A DNA stretch of 23,110 nucleotides, from assembly GCA_050114795.1 (NCBI GenBank), contig JASFRS010000013.1, positions 1-23,110 of the forward strand, given 5' to 3'. The position numbers and the translations under genes are program-made. How positions within the stretch are numbered: the stretch's first letter is position 1; each line of letters opens with the position of its first letter. The notes beneath the pieces are model-generated. The model was not told the origin of the DNA and did not search any database. It worked only from the letters and a program-made list of their open reading frames with translations. The DNA is from JASFRS01 sp050114795. Lineage in GTDB: Bacteria > Pseudomonadota > Alphaproteobacteria > Sphingomonadales > CAKZYD01. Positions 1-8,064 of the stretch are shown piece after piece.

Positions 1-7
1 TTAAGAC

Positions 8-451
8 CTAATGCAGTGCCCGTCCGCCTGTGCGGGCGGCTTGTTCTTCGATGCGGCGGCTTTCTTCTTCGCTCAGGTCGAAGTTTTGAGCGATTTCGTG
101 GATGAGGACATGGGCGATGATGGCGCTCAGGCTTTCATCATTTTCCGCCCAATAGTCCAATATCGCACGGCGGAAGAGGAAAATCTGATCTTCATCGCCT
201 TCGACAATAGGGTCAGCCTTCAGGATGTCCGCATTGTGATAAAGGCCGAGCAGTTCATATTGGCTGTTCAGCCCCAACTCTTCCATCATGTCTTCATCGG
301 GGAAATCTTCCACCCGCACGATGATATTTTCTACCCAGTCTTTGAAATGCGTTGGCAGATTCGACATGACTTCTGAGGCCAGAGATTCAAAAACCTCCGG
401 CCCCGGCGCTGTTAAATCGCGATAACGGGTCGATTTATCTGCCATTCTCAT
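8..451 (-). CDS. zincin-like metallopeptidase family protein with altered HExxH motif
   Basis: A 147-residue acidic cytosolic protein without signal peptide or membrane segment. Its size, acidic N-terminal half and the C-terminal HVLIHEIAQNF segment fit the small zincin-like metallopeptidase family (PF06262 / DUF1025 type) common in Alphaproteobacteria, whose members carry HExxH followed by another His or Asn. Here the motif is H118-E119-I-A-Q122, so the second zinc-binding His is Gln (codon CAA). Catalysis is therefore doubtful. The biological role of the family is not established. The gene begins 6 bases after the stop of the upstream dehydrogenase gene, so the two are probably cotranscribed. 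The ATG at 451 and a second ATG two codons later (445) are both possible starts. Family assignment is fairly secure, activity is not. Confidence 0.75.
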   Translation of the reverse strand: MRMADKSTRYRDLTAPGPEVFESLASEVMSNLPTHFKDWVENIIVRVEDFPDEDMMEELGLNSQYELLGLYHNADILKADPIVEGDEDQIFLFRRAILDYWAENDESLSAIIAHVLIHEIAQNFDLSEEESRRIEEQAARTGGRALH

Positions 452-457
452 CTTCTT

Positions 458-1219
458 TTAGCGGGGTGCCATGCGTATTGCCCCATCAAGGCGGATGACT
501 TCCCCGTTCAGCATTGGGTTCTCAACAATATGTTTGGCCAGCATGCCATATTCATCCGGATCACCTAAACGGCTAGGGAAGGGCACTTGGTGGCCCAGGC
601 TTTCCCGTGCTTCTTCAGGGAGGCCCATAAGCAGCGGCGTTAAAAACAAACCCGGTGCAATGGTCATGACGCGGATGCCCTTATCTGCCAAATCGCGCGC
701 AATTGGAAGAGTCATTCCAACAATTCCGCCTTTGGATGCAGAATAAGCGGCTTGACCGATTTGCCCGTCATAGGCTGCAACACTTGCCGTGTTGATGATA
801 ACGCCACGTTCTCCGCCGGATAGAGGTTCTTCAGCGGCCATGCGGGCGGCTGCTTTGGAAAGGGCATTGAAAGAACCGATAAGGTTCACCTCAACCACTT
901 TTTTAAACACTTTCATCAGATGGGGTTCACCGCGACTCACGGTTTTCAAGGCTGCCCCAATGCCTGCGCAGTTGACCAAAACCCGTGTCGGGCCGTGGGC
1001 CGCTTCGGCTTTATCAAGGGCTGAGGTTACGGCATCTTCGTCCGTCACATCGGTTTTGACATATTGCCCGCCGATTTCCTGGGCGACTTGCGGCCCAAGC
1101 TCATCATTTAAATCCAAAAGCGTAACTTTGGCGCCAGCTTTAGCAAAAGCCCGCGCTGTTGCGGCGCCTAAGCCTGATGCGCCGCCGGTTACAACAGCGC
1201 CAATTCCAGATAAATCCAT
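458..1219 (-). CDS. short-chain dehydrogenase, 3-hydroxyacyl-CoA dehydrogenase type 2 (HSD17B10) like
   Basis: A 253-residue classical SDR. The Rossmann motif TGGASGLG is at residues 11-18, an Asp at the end of beta-2 (D36) points to NAD(H) rather than NADP(H), NCAG is at 83-86, and the catalytic set is N112, S146, Y159 and K163. The C-terminal half (IAPGLFLTPLL, VPFPSRLGDPDEY) is characteristic of the HSD17B10 / 2-methyl-3-hydroxybutyryl-CoA dehydrogenase subgroup. That subgroup oxidises short 3-hydroxyacyl-CoAs in isoleucine and fatty-acid breakdown. The length is typical. A GGGGAG ribosome binding site lies 8 bases before the ATG. It is the first gene of a minus-strand pair with the zincin-like protein and is divergent from rpmI. 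The subgroup is a strong call, the exact substrate is inferred. Confidence 0.88.
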   Translation of the reverse strand: MDLSGIGAVVTGGASGLGAATARAFAKAGAKVTLLDLNDELGPQVAQEIGGQYVKTDVTDEDAVTSALDKAEAAHGPTRVLVNCAGIGAALKTVSRGEPHLMKVFKKVVEVNLIGSFNALSKAAARMAAEEPLSGGERGVIINTASVAAYDGQIGQAAYSASKGGIVGMTLPIARDLADKGIRVMTIAPGLFLTPLLMGLPEEARESLGHQVPFPSRLGDPDEYGMLAKHIVENPMLNGEVIRLDGAIRMAPR

Positions 1220-1303
1220 TTGAGATACTCCCCAAATTCCTTGTTTTTAATTAGGCTCATCTTGTAGCCAAGCTGACGCTGAATCCCAAGCGTCAATTGA
1301 CTC

Positions 1304-1332
1304 TTGCCCTATTGAAAAGGTGCCGTTATATA
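1304..1332 (+). promoter_or_regulatory. candidate sigma-70 promoter for rpmI-rplT(-pheST)
   Basis: TTGCCC (1304-1309), a 17-base spacer and TATATA (1327-1332) precede rpmI. An overlapping TTGACT at 1297-1302 is spaced too far from the same -10. The predicted start near 1339 gives a leader of about 108 bases before the rpmI ATG. That is long enough for the ribosomal-protein autoregulation known for L20 operons elsewhere, but I could not recognise a specific leader fold. Confidence 0.55.
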
Positions 1333-1447
1333 CACGCGCTTGTAACCCACAGGTCCGGCGGGGCATGCCGCGGCGCTGTGATAAGCATGAAACGGGTGCC
1401 AGATCTTGGTCAAACAAGAATGGCCCAATTTAAATGAGGACATGCAA

Positions 1448-1654
1448 ATGCCCAAGATGAAGACCAAAAGCGGTGCCAAAAAACGGTTCCGTCTCACGGC
1501 TTCGGGCCTTGTGAAAGCAGGCCAAGCCGGTAAACGCCACGGAATGATCAAGCGTTCCAAAAAATTCATTCGTAACCAGCGCGGTATGCAGATTCTTTCT
1601 GAAGCTGACCAAAAGGTCGTGAAGAAGAATTTCCTGCCCAATGGCGTGAAATAA
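1448..1654 (+). CDS. rpmI: 50S ribosomal protein L35
   Basis: A 68-residue, strongly basic protein with the L35 signature: start MPKMKTKSGAKKRF, central GKRHGMIKRSKKFIR, and C-terminal KNFLPNG. It is a small late-assembling protein of the large ribosomal subunit. The start at 1448 fits the family N-terminus and has GAGGA at 1436-1440, 7 bases upstream. An in-frame ATG at 1406 would add 14 residues that are not part of L35. It lies 13 bases before rplT in the conserved rpmI-rplT pair. infC, often upstream in other bacteria, is not in the window. Confidence 0.97.
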   Translation: MPKMKTKSGAKKRFRLTASGLVKAGQAGKRHGMIKRSKKFIRNQRGMQILSEADQKVVKKNFLPNGVK

Positions 1655-1667
1655 GGAGCGTTGAGAG

Positions 1668-2033
1668 ATGGCACGAGTTAAACGCGGTACCGTTTCCCGC
1701 GCAAGTCACAAGAAATTACTGGACCAAGCCAAAGGCTATTATGGTCGCCGTAAAAACACCATCCGTGTTGCCCGTCAGGCTGTTGAAAAAGCCGGTCAAT
1801 ACGCCTATCGCGACCGTCGTCGTCGTAAGCGGAATTTCCGCGCGCTGTGGATTCAGCGTATCAACGCCGGTGCACGTTTGAACGGCTTGACCTATGGTCG
1901 CTTTATGCATGGCTTGAAACTGGCTGAAATTGAGCTGGACCGTAAAGTCCTTGCTGATTTGGCCGTCCGCGAACCTGAAGCTTTTAAAGCTTTGGTTGAA
2001 CAAGCGGAAAAAGCCCTTGCAAACGCTGCTTGA
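1668..2033 (+). CDS. rplT: 50S ribosomal protein L20
   Basis: A 121-residue basic protein beginning MARVKRGTVSRASHKKLL, with the conserved GYYGRRKN and the RDRRRRKRNFRALWIQRINA block, then a globular C-terminal half ending in an Ala/Lys-rich helix. L20 binds 23S rRNA early in large-subunit assembly, and in several bacteria it represses its own operon. The length is slightly over the usual 117-119 residues. It sits between rpmI and pheS and is followed by two hairpins, so pheS expression may depend on read-through. Confidence 0.97.
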   Translation: MARVKRGTVSRASHKKLLDQAKGYYGRRKNTIRVARQAVEKAGQYAYRDRRRRKRNFRALWIQRINAGARLNGLTYGRFMHGLKLAEIELDRKVLADLAVREPEAFKALVEQAEKALANAA

Positions 2034-2047
2034 GCGTAACGAATTAA

Positions 2048-2104
2048 ACACTTAAAACTCTTGTTTAAGTGTGGATGATTAAGGGGCCTCATGGCCCCTT
2101 TTTT
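2048..2104 (+). terminator. tandem hairpins ending in an intrinsic terminator between rplT and pheS
   Basis: The first hairpin has a perfect 9-bp stem, ACACTTAAA (2048-2056) with TTTAAGTGT (2064-2072), and no T run. The second is a textbook intrinsic terminator: AAGGGGCC (2081-2088), loop TCAT, GGCCCCTT (2093-2100), continuing into T at 2099-2104. It ends the rpmI-rplT unit only 28 bases before the pheS ATG, so it can act as an end signal or as an attenuator for pheST. An in-frame ATG at 2091 inside the terminator is not the pheS start. Confidence 0.8.
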
Positions 2105-2132
2105 CATCAAGCTTCAAAAGTCGAGGATTGGG

Positions 2133-3209
2133 ATGCAGGACATCGATAAAATCGAGGCCGAATGGTCAGCGCGCATAGAGGTGGCCGCAGACATTCAGGC
2201 TTTAGAAGATATTCGCGTGAAAGCACTGGGGAAAAAGGGCGAAGTCAGCTTGATGATGCGCTCTTTGGGCAAGATGACGCCTGAGGAACGGCAAGTCGCA
2301 GGCCCTGCGCTTAACGGTTTAAAAGACCGTTTGAACACCGCCATCACCGCGCGCCGTGACGCATTAGAAGATGCAATCTTGAATGCACGCCTTGAAAGTG
2401 AGCGGGTGGATGTGACCTTACCGGTCGCCCGCGCGCCGCAAGGCAGCGTCCACCCTGTGTCCCAAGTCTATGACGAAATTACTGAGATTTTCGCAGATAT
2501 GGGCTTTGCCCTCGCTGAAGGGCCGGAAATTGAAGATGATTTCCATAATTTCAATGCCCTGAATATTCCAGAGCATCACCCAGCGCGCGCCATGCATGAC
2601 ACCTTCTATTTCCCACAAACGGGGGAAGAAGCGCCTAAGCTGCTGCGCACCCATACGTCACCTGTGCAAATCCGTCATATGTTGAAGTCAGAACCGCCTA
2701 TCCGCATTATTGCGCCGGGCCGGGTCTATCGCTGTGACAGTGATGCCACGCATACGCCGATGTTCCACCAGGTCGAAGCGCTGGTCATTGATAAGTCCAC
2801 CCATATGGGCCATTTGAAAGGCGTCTTCATCGATGTGTTAAAGGCCTTTTTCGAAGTGGATGATATCGAAATCCGTTTTCGCCCCAGCTATTTCCCCTTC
2901 ACTGAACCGTCTGCTGAGGTGGACGTGCGCTGTTCCTTTGAAAAAGGCGGCGTGAAAGTGGGCGTTGGTGACGACTGGCTTGAAATTGCAGGCTCCGGCA
3001 TGGTGCATCGCCGTGTCTTGGAGGCGGGCGGCCATGACCCGGATGTCTATCAAGGCTTTGCCTTTGGCATGGGTCTCGACCGATTGGCCATGTTAAAATA
3101 TGGCGCGCCGGATTTACGCGCCTTCTTTGACGCGGACTTGCGCTGGCTGCGTCATTATGGATTTTCCGCATTTGACTTACCCACATTATCCGGGGGCGTA
3201 GGGGCATGA
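2133..3209 (+). CDS. pheS: phenylalanine--tRNA ligase alpha subunit
   Basis: A 358-residue catalytic subunit of the (alpha-beta)2 class II synthetase that charges tRNA-Phe in the cytoplasm. An N-terminal coiled-coil tRNA-binding region (about 1-90) is followed by the class II core: motif 2 at GRVYRCDSDATHTPMFHQVE (196-215), the Phe-pocket segment FTEPSAE (256-262) and motif 3 GFAFGMGLDRLAML (308-321). The start at 2133 (MQDIDKIE) was chosen because GAGG at 2123-2126 lies 6 bases upstream and the longer in-frame reading begins inside a terminator hairpin. The stop overlaps the pheT start as ATGA, implying translational coupling. Confidence 0.96.
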   Translation: MQDIDKIEAEWSARIEVAADIQALEDIRVKALGKKGEVSLMMRSLGKMTPEERQVAGPALNGLKDRLNTAITARRDALEDAILNARLESERVDVTLPVARAPQGSVHPVSQVYDEITEIFADMGFALAEGPEIEDDFHNFNALNIPEHHPARAMHDTFYFPQTGEEAPKLLRTHTSPVQIRHMLKSEPPIRIIAPGRVYRCDSDATHTPMFHQVEALVIDKSTHMGHLKGVFIDVLKAFFEVDDIEIRFRPSYFPFTEPSAEVDVRCSFEKGGVKVGVGDDWLEIAGSGMVHRRVLEAGGHDPDVYQGFAFGMGLDRLAMLKYGAPDLRAFFDADLRWLRHYGFSAFDLPTLSGGVGA

Positions 3210-5599
3210 AGTTCACATTATCCTGGTTGAAAGACCATTTAGATACAGACGCTTCTTTGGATGAAATCGTGGCCGCGCTGACGGAAGTTGGCTTGGAAGT
3301 CGAAGGTGTTGAAGACCCGGCTTCTAAATTTGGCGCTTTCACCGTGGCGCATGTCATTGAAGCCGCTAAACACCCCAATGCGGATAAGCTAAAGCTGTGC
3401 CGTGTGGAAACCGCCCAGGGCGAGATGCAGATTGTCTGCGGCGCGCCTAATGCCAAGACCGGCATGAAAGCGGTGTTTGCACCGGAAGGGACTTATATCC
3501 CCGGCTCTGGCATTACCTTGAAGCCCGCTGAAATCCGCGGTGTGGCCAGCAACGGCATGTTGTGTTCAGAGCGGGAACTTGAGCTGTCTGATGAACATGA
3601 CGGTATTATTGAGCTTGCTGCAGATGCGCCTGTAGGGGCCTCGGTCGCAGAAGTCATGGGCCTGGATGACCCGGTCATTGATATTGCGATTACACCCAAT
3701 CGCCAGGATTGTTTCGGCATTCGCGGTGTGGCCCGCGATTTGGCAGCCAAAGGGCTTGGCAAGCTGAAACCCTTGGTCATCCCAGATATTGAGGGCGAAT
3801 TTGAAAGCCCGGTTGATGTATTGTTAGAAGCCGATGATGCGTGTCCGGCCTTTGCCAGCAGGATGATTAAAGGCGTTAAAAACGGCGCCAGCCCTGACTG
3901 GGTCCAGCGCCGTTTACGGGCGATTGGTTTGCGTCCGATTTCGGCCCTAGTGGATGTGACGAATTACATCACTTTTGATTTGGGCCGCCCGCTTCATGTC
4001 TATGATGCGGCCAAGCTGAAAGGCAATCTTCATGCCCGTATGGGTCGCGCGGGCGAAAGCTTCGACGCGCTCAACGACAAGCATTATGACATTGACGACA
4101 CCATGTGCGTTATCGCCGATGACAGCCGGGCCTTAGGCCTGGGCGGCATCGTCGGTGGTGAGGATTCAGGTGTTGATGAAAATACGACGGATGTAGTGGT
4201 CGAATGCGCCTATTTCGACCCCATTCGTATTGGCCAGACAGGCCGGAAGCTGAATTTGGATAGTGATGCGCGTCAGCGTTTTGAGCGCGGTGTGGATACA
4301 GCCTTCGTCAAAGATGGGGAAATCATGGGCTCTGCCATGATTCTCAAACTTTGTGGTGGGTCACCCTCCAAGCCTAAATTTGCAGGTAAAGAGCCTGTTG
4401 AAGACAAGCAGGTCACTTTGCGCGCAGCGCGTGTTAAAGCCCTGACGGGTATTGAAATGTCGGCACTGCACTGTGCTGAGATTTTGGAACGCTTAGGCTT
4501 TGCTTCCCATGTGGACGGCGATAACGTTGTTTCAAGGGTTCCATCCTGGCGTCGTGATATTGACGGGGAAGCGGATCTGGTTGAAGAAGTCGTGCGTATC
4601 CATGGCTTTGATAAAATTCCTGAAATCTCTCTCCCACGCCATGAAGCGGTCGCCCAGCCCACATTGACGTTAGCGCAAAAGCGTATTCGCCGTTTGCGTC
4701 GCGCCTTGGCTGCGGCAGGCATGAATGAGGCTATTAGCTGGGCGTTCATCCGTGAGGAAGATGCCAAAGCTTTTGGTGGCGGTGCCCCTGAACTCCACCT
4801 GGCTAATCCGATTTCGCAAGACATGACCGTCATGCGCCCAAGCGCCTTGCCTGGCTTACTGCGGGCGGTGAAACGCAATCTGGATCGTGGTTTAACGCCC
4901 GTACGCCTGTTTGAGATTGGCGCCTGTTTTGAAGATGACACGCCCAAAGGACAGTTCCAGGTGGCGGCCATGGTTTTGGCTGGTTCAGATGGTGCTGCCC
5001 ACTGGGCAAGTAAAGCCAAGCCTTTTGACGTTTATGACGCAAAAGCGGCTGCGGAACTTGCTTTGGCGGAAGTTGGTGCGCCGGTTGAAAAGCTGATGAT
5101 TACCACGGACGCACCGGCTTGGTTCCATCCGGGGCGCTCAGGCGTGCTGCGGTTGGGGCCGAAAAACATCCTTGGTGTCTTTGGCGAGCTTCACCCGCGG
5201 CTGGCCAAAGCTTTTGACATCAAAGGCCCGGTTGTTATGGCGGAAATTTACCCTGGTAAAGTACCAACGCCAAAAGCGGCTGGGACACGCACCCGTCCTG
5301 TTCTGGACTTGTCAGACCTGCAGGCCATTGAGCGTGACTTCGCCTTCATCGTGAAAGAAGACGTATCTGCCGAGCAATTGCTGAAAGCAGTCCGCGGCGC
5401 TGAGAAAGTCTTTATCTCAGATGTGAAGGTCTTTGATGTCTATCAGGGCCCGGGTGTTGATGAGGGTTATAAATCTCTGGCGTTGAAGGTGATTCTTCAG
5501 CCCAAAGATGTGACTTTTAAAGACGAAGACATTGGCGCAATTTCCAAAAAGATTGTGGAAAATGCGAAGAAGGCTGTAGATGCTGAGTTGCGCGCCTGA
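3206..5599 (+). CDS. pheT: phenylalanine--tRNA ligase beta subunit
   Basis: A 797-residue beta subunit of the usual length. In order it has an N-terminal EMAP/OB-fold tRNA-binding domain (about 39-150, with HPNADKLKLCRV and the CGAPN segment), the B3/4 editing domain (about 210-375), the DNA-binding-like B5 domain (about 400-475), a degenerate class II core, and the C-terminal FDX-ACB anticodon-binding domain (about 705-797, opening near LQAIERDFAF). It hydrolyses mischarged Tyr-tRNA-Phe and binds the tRNA for PheS. It starts inside the pheS stop codon (ATGA overlap). Confidence 0.96.
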   Translation: MKFTLSWLKDHLDTDASLDEIVAALTEVGLEVEGVEDPASKFGAFTVAHVIEAAKHPNADKLKLCRVETAQGEMQIVCGAPNAKTGMKAVFAPEGTYIPGSGITLKPAEIRGVASNGMLCSERELELSDEHDGIIELAADAPVGASVAEVMGLDDPVIDIAITPNRQDCFGIRGVARDLAAKGLGKLKPLVIPDIEGEFESPVDVLLEADDACPAFASRMIKGVKNGASPDWVQRRLRAIGLRPISALVDVTNYITFDLGRPLHVYDAAKLKGNLHARMGRAGESFDALNDKHYDIDDTMCVIADDSRALGLGGIVGGEDSGVDENTTDVVVECAYFDPIRIGQTGRKLNLDSDARQRFERGVDTAFVKDGEIMGSAMILKLCGGSPSKPKFAGKEPVEDKQVTLRAARVKALTGIEMSALHCAEILERLGFASHVDGDNVVSRVPSWRRDIDGEADLVEEVVRIHGFDKIPEISLPRHEAVAQPTLTLAQKRIRRLRRALAAAGMNEAISWAFIREEDAKAFGGGAPELHLANPISQDMTVMRPSALPGLLRAVKRNLDRGLTPVRLFEIGACFEDDTPKGQFQVAAMVLAGSDGAAHWASKAKPFDVYDAKAAAELALAEVGAPVEKLMITTDAPAWFHPGRSGVLRLGPKNILGVFGELHPRLAKAFDIKGPVVMAEIYPGKVPTPKAAGTRTRPVLDLSDLQAIERDFAFIVKEDVSAEQLLKAVRGAEKVFISDVKVFDVYQGPGVDEGYKSLALKVILQPKDVTFKDEDIGAISKKIVENAKKAVDAELRA

Positions 5600-5610
5600 A
5601 CGGGGTTTAT

Positions 5611-5640
5611 TTGACCTCTTTCCTGCGGTCGCACGCTATG
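5611..5640 (+). promoter_or_regulatory. candidate lepA promoter
   Basis: TTGACC (5611-5616), an 18-base spacer and GCTATG (5635-5640) resemble the alphaproteobacterial housekeeping promoter. The predicted start falls near 5647, only about 7 bases before the lepA ATG at 5654, so this promoter would make an mRNA with almost no leader. The gene could also be read through from pheT, 54 bases upstream. Confidence 0.4.
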
Positions 5641-5653
5641 CTAAAGGCGCGCC

Positions 5654-7459
5654 ATGACAGAGCCGAAGAACATAAGAAATTTCGCAATCATCGCCCATAT
5701 TGACCATGGGAAGTCCACGCTTGCCGACCGCTTGATTCAAGAATGCGGCGGCTTGACTGAGCGGGAGATGAAGGAGCAGGTCCTTGACTCCATGGACATT
5801 GAGCGCGAGCGCGGTATCACCATCAAAGCGCAGACAGTCCGCCTGCAATATAAAGCGCAGGACGGCAAGGAATATGCGCTTAACCTGATTGATACCCCGG
5901 GCCATGTGGACTTTGCTTATGAGGTCTCCCGGTCGCTGGCCGCCTGTGAAGGCTCACTTCTGATTGTTGATGCGAGCCAGGGCGTTGAAGCGCAGACATT
6001 GGCCAATGTCTATCAGGCGCTGGAACATGACCATGAGATTGTGCCTGTCTTAAATAAAATCGACTTGCCCGCGGCTGACCCCGACCGGGTACGGGGGCAG
6101 ATTGAAGATGTTATCGGCCTGGATGCATCCGATGCGATTGAAGCCTCTGCCAAGTCCGGCATTGGCATTCAAGAAGTTTTGGAAGCCATCGTCACGCGTC
6201 TGCCTGCTCCACAAGGCGATGCGGATGCGCCATTAAAAGCGATGCTGGTGGACAGCTGGTATGACAGCTATTTGGGCGTCATCGTGCTTGTACGCATCAT
6301 TGATGGGAAGCTGAAAAAAGGCCAAACCATCCGTATGATGGGTGCGGGGACAGACCATCTGGTGGAACGCGTTGGCGTTTTTCGTCCAAAAGGCACAGTG
6401 GTTCCAGACCTTGGTCCCGGCGAAGTTGGCTTTTTCACTGCCTCCATCAAGGAAGTCGCGGACACCCGTGTGGGTGACACGATTACTGAGGTCAAACGTC
6501 CCTGCGCGCAGGCCTTACCTGGATTTAAGCCAAGCCAGTCCGTGGTTTTTTGTGGGTTGTTCCCAGCGGATGCAGCGGATTTTGAACATCTGCGCGATAG
6601 CCTGGGCAAGCTGCGTTTGAATGATGCCTCTTTCTCTTATGAGATGGAGACGTCGGCTGCTCTGGGCTTTGGTTTCCGTTGTGGATTTTTAGGGCTGCTG
6701 CACCTTGAAATCATTCAAGAGCGTTTGTCCCGCGAATATGACTTGGATTTGATTACGACAGCGCCCTCCGTTGTTTATAAGATCCATATGACCAATGGAG
6801 ACTTGATTGAGCTTCATAATCCGGCGGACATGCCAGACCCGGTCAAAATCTCCCACATTGAAGAGCCATGGATTGAAGCGACGATTTTAGTCCCTGATGA
6901 GCATTTGGGTGCTGTTTTAAAACTCTGCCAGGATCGCCGCGGCATTCAAAAGAATCTCACTTATGTGGGGGCTCGTGCCATGCTGGTCTATGAGCTGCCT
7001 TTGAACGAGGTGGTCTTTGATTTCTATGACCGTTTGAAGTCGGTCAGCCGTGGCTATGCGAGCTTTGATTATCACCAGATTGGCTATCGTCAGGATGATT
7101 TGGTTAAAATGGCGATATTAGTGAATGCGGAACCGGTAGATGCTTTATCGATGATTGTTCATCGCTCAAAAGCTGAATTCCGGGGACGGCAGCTTTGTGA
7201 GCGTCTTAAAGACCTCATCCCGCGTCATATGTTTAAAATCCCCATCCAGGCGGCTATTGGAGGCAAGGTCATTGCCCGTGAGACCATCAGTGCCCTGCGC
7301 AAAGATGTGACGGCCAAATGTTATGGCGGTGACATTACGCGGAAGAAGAAGCTGCTTGAAAAGCAGAAAGAAGGCAAGAAGCGGATGCGTCAGTTCGGCA
7401 AAGTTGAAATTCCGCAGGATGCCTTCATTGCGGCGCTTAAAATGGGTGATGAGAAATAG
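5654..7459 (+). CDS. lepA: elongation factor 4 (LepA), translational GTPase
   Basis: A 601-residue GTPase of the EF-G-like family that acts on the ribosome. The G1 motif AHIDHGKST is at 14-22, switch II DTPGH at 80-84 and NKID at 134-137. These are followed by domain 2, the EF-G III/V-like domains and the LepA-specific basic C-terminal domain (around 490-601, with GGDITRKKKLLEKQKEGKKR). The length matches the family closely. It follows pheT by 54 bases on the same strand and converges with the small membrane protein gene downstream. Confidence 0.97.
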   Translation: MTEPKNIRNFAIIAHIDHGKSTLADRLIQECGGLTEREMKEQVLDSMDIERERGITIKAQTVRLQYKAQDGKEYALNLIDTPGHVDFAYEVSRSLAACEGSLLIVDASQGVEAQTLANVYQALEHDHEIVPVLNKIDLPAADPDRVRGQIEDVIGLDASDAIEASAKSGIGIQEVLEAIVTRLPAPQGDADAPLKAMLVDSWYDSYLGVIVLVRIIDGKLKKGQTIRMMGAGTDHLVERVGVFRPKGTVVPDLGPGEVGFFTASIKEVADTRVGDTITEVKRPCAQALPGFKPSQSVVFCGLFPADAADFEHLRDSLGKLRLNDASFSYEMETSAALGFGFRCGFLGLLHLEIIQERLSREYDLDLITTAPSVVYKIHMTNGDLIELHNPADMPDPVKISHIEEPWIEATILVPDEHLGAVLKLCQDRRGIQKNLTYVGARAMLVYELPLNEVVFDFYDRLKSVSRGYASFDYHQIGYRQDDLVKMAILVNAEPVDALSMIVHRSKAEFRGRQLCERLKDLIPRHMFKIPIQAAIGGKVIARETISALRKDVTAKCYGGDITRKKKLLEKQKEGKKRMRQFGKVEIPQDAFIAALKMGDEK

Positions 7460-7461
7460 AC

Positions 7462-7758
7462 TTAGCGGAAGATGCTTTTGCGCTTCCGCTTTGGCTTTAT
7501 CAATATCAGCGCCAAGCCGATGACCAGCCATGGAACAAAGGCCGGGAATCCAAGAATAAACCCTGACACACCAGTGATTGCGTGTGGGTCGGTTTCTGCA
7601 CCGAATAAACCCTGAAATGTAGTGGGTCCCAGCAACGCCCAGGTCTCACCCAGAGATAAAATGGTGAAGCTACCAGCTTGCAAAGACATAAAGAGGTTCA
7701 CACCAAGAGCAATCAGCCCCAGAGCGATAAAAATAATGCCTGTAACACGCATGAGCAT
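7462..7758 (-). CDS. small membrane protein of unknown function
   Basis: I do not recognise a family. The 98-residue product has a hydrophobic N-terminal segment (about residues 3-27), a middle loop with PTTFQGLFGAETDPHAITG, a second hydrophobic segment (about 60-88) and a very basic tail KPKRKRKSIFR. This suggests two membrane helices with the tail in the cytoplasm. The start at 7758 is supported by AAGGGAGAG (7765-7773) 6 bases upstream, and a good promoter precedes it. A longer reading from 7818 would begin inside that promoter. It is convergent with lepA, their stops lying two bases apart. Confidence 0.6.
   Translation of the reverse strand: MLMRVTGIIFIALGLIALGVNLFMSLQAGSFTILSLGETWALLGPTTFQGLFGAETDPHAITGVSGFILGFPAFVPWLVIGLALILIKPKRKRKSIFR
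7464..7490. terminator. hairpin between convergent lepA and the small membrane protein gene
   Basis: AGCGGAAG (7464-7471) pairs perfectly with CTTCCGCT (7483-7490) across an 11-base loop. It lies just past the lepA stop and inside the last codons of the minus-strand gene. T runs are weak on both sides, so a bidirectional terminator is possible but not firm. Confidence 0.4.
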
Positions 7759-7789
7759 GAACGGCTCTCCCTTCTCCCCTATGCTATTT

Positions 7790-7818
7790 TTATTATTGGG
7801 CAAATTTAAGATTGCCAA
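7790..7818 (-). promoter_or_regulatory. promoter of the small membrane protein gene
   Basis: Reading on the minus strand, TTGGCA (7818-7813), a 17-base spacer and TAATAA (7795-7790) lie 32 bases before the ATG at 7758. Confidence 0.55.
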
Positions 7819-7919
7819 GTTGCGCGCAGTATTGGGGATAGGGAGGGCATGGGTCCATAGAAAATTTGGATAGATTGCGAAAAACTTTGACCTTCGGGTG
7901 AATTTCTTCCCATCGGGCC

Positions 7920-7947
7920 TTGCACTTCACATATTCCTGGATATAGT
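7920..7947 (+). promoter_or_regulatory. promoter of tRNA-Ser
   Basis: TTGCAC (7920-7925), a 16-base spacer and TATAGT (7942-7947). The predicted start near 7954 is about 11 bases before the mature tRNA 5' end. Confidence 0.6.
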
Positions 7948-7964
7948 GCGTCCGCCTGAGATGA

Positions 7965-8054
7965 GGATAGGTGGCCGAGTGGTCGAAGGCGCACGCCTGG
8001 AACGCGTGTATACGGGCAACCGTATCGTGGGTTCGAATCCCACCCTATCCGCCA
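7965..8054 (+). tRNA. tRNA-Ser (anticodon GGA)
   Basis: A complete 90-base type II tRNA with encoded CCA. The acceptor arm GGATAGG (7965-7971) pairs with CCTATCC (8044-8050), then G and CCA. The anticodon stem CACGC/GCGTG (7992-7996 and 8004-8008) holds the loop CTGGAAC with anticodon GGA at 7999-8001. A long variable arm TACGG-GCAA-CCGTA is diagnostic for serine, and the T arm is GTGGG-TTCGAAT-CCCAC. It decodes UCC and UCU. A T-rich stretch (8055-8064) follows. Confidence 0.97.
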
Positions 8055-8064
8055 TTTTCTTTTT

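Noticed and set aside
2091..2132. Upstream in-frame start for pheS
   Set aside because: It lies inside the terminator hairpin, lacks a ribosome binding site and adds residues not typical of PheS. 2133 has GAGG at good spacing.
2075..2149. A short Phe-Phe-containing peptide starting at 2075, as a PheM-like leader
   Set aside because: The two Phe codons are just the T run of the terminator, and no second terminator follows the peptide. Any terminator tail in that frame would give the same.
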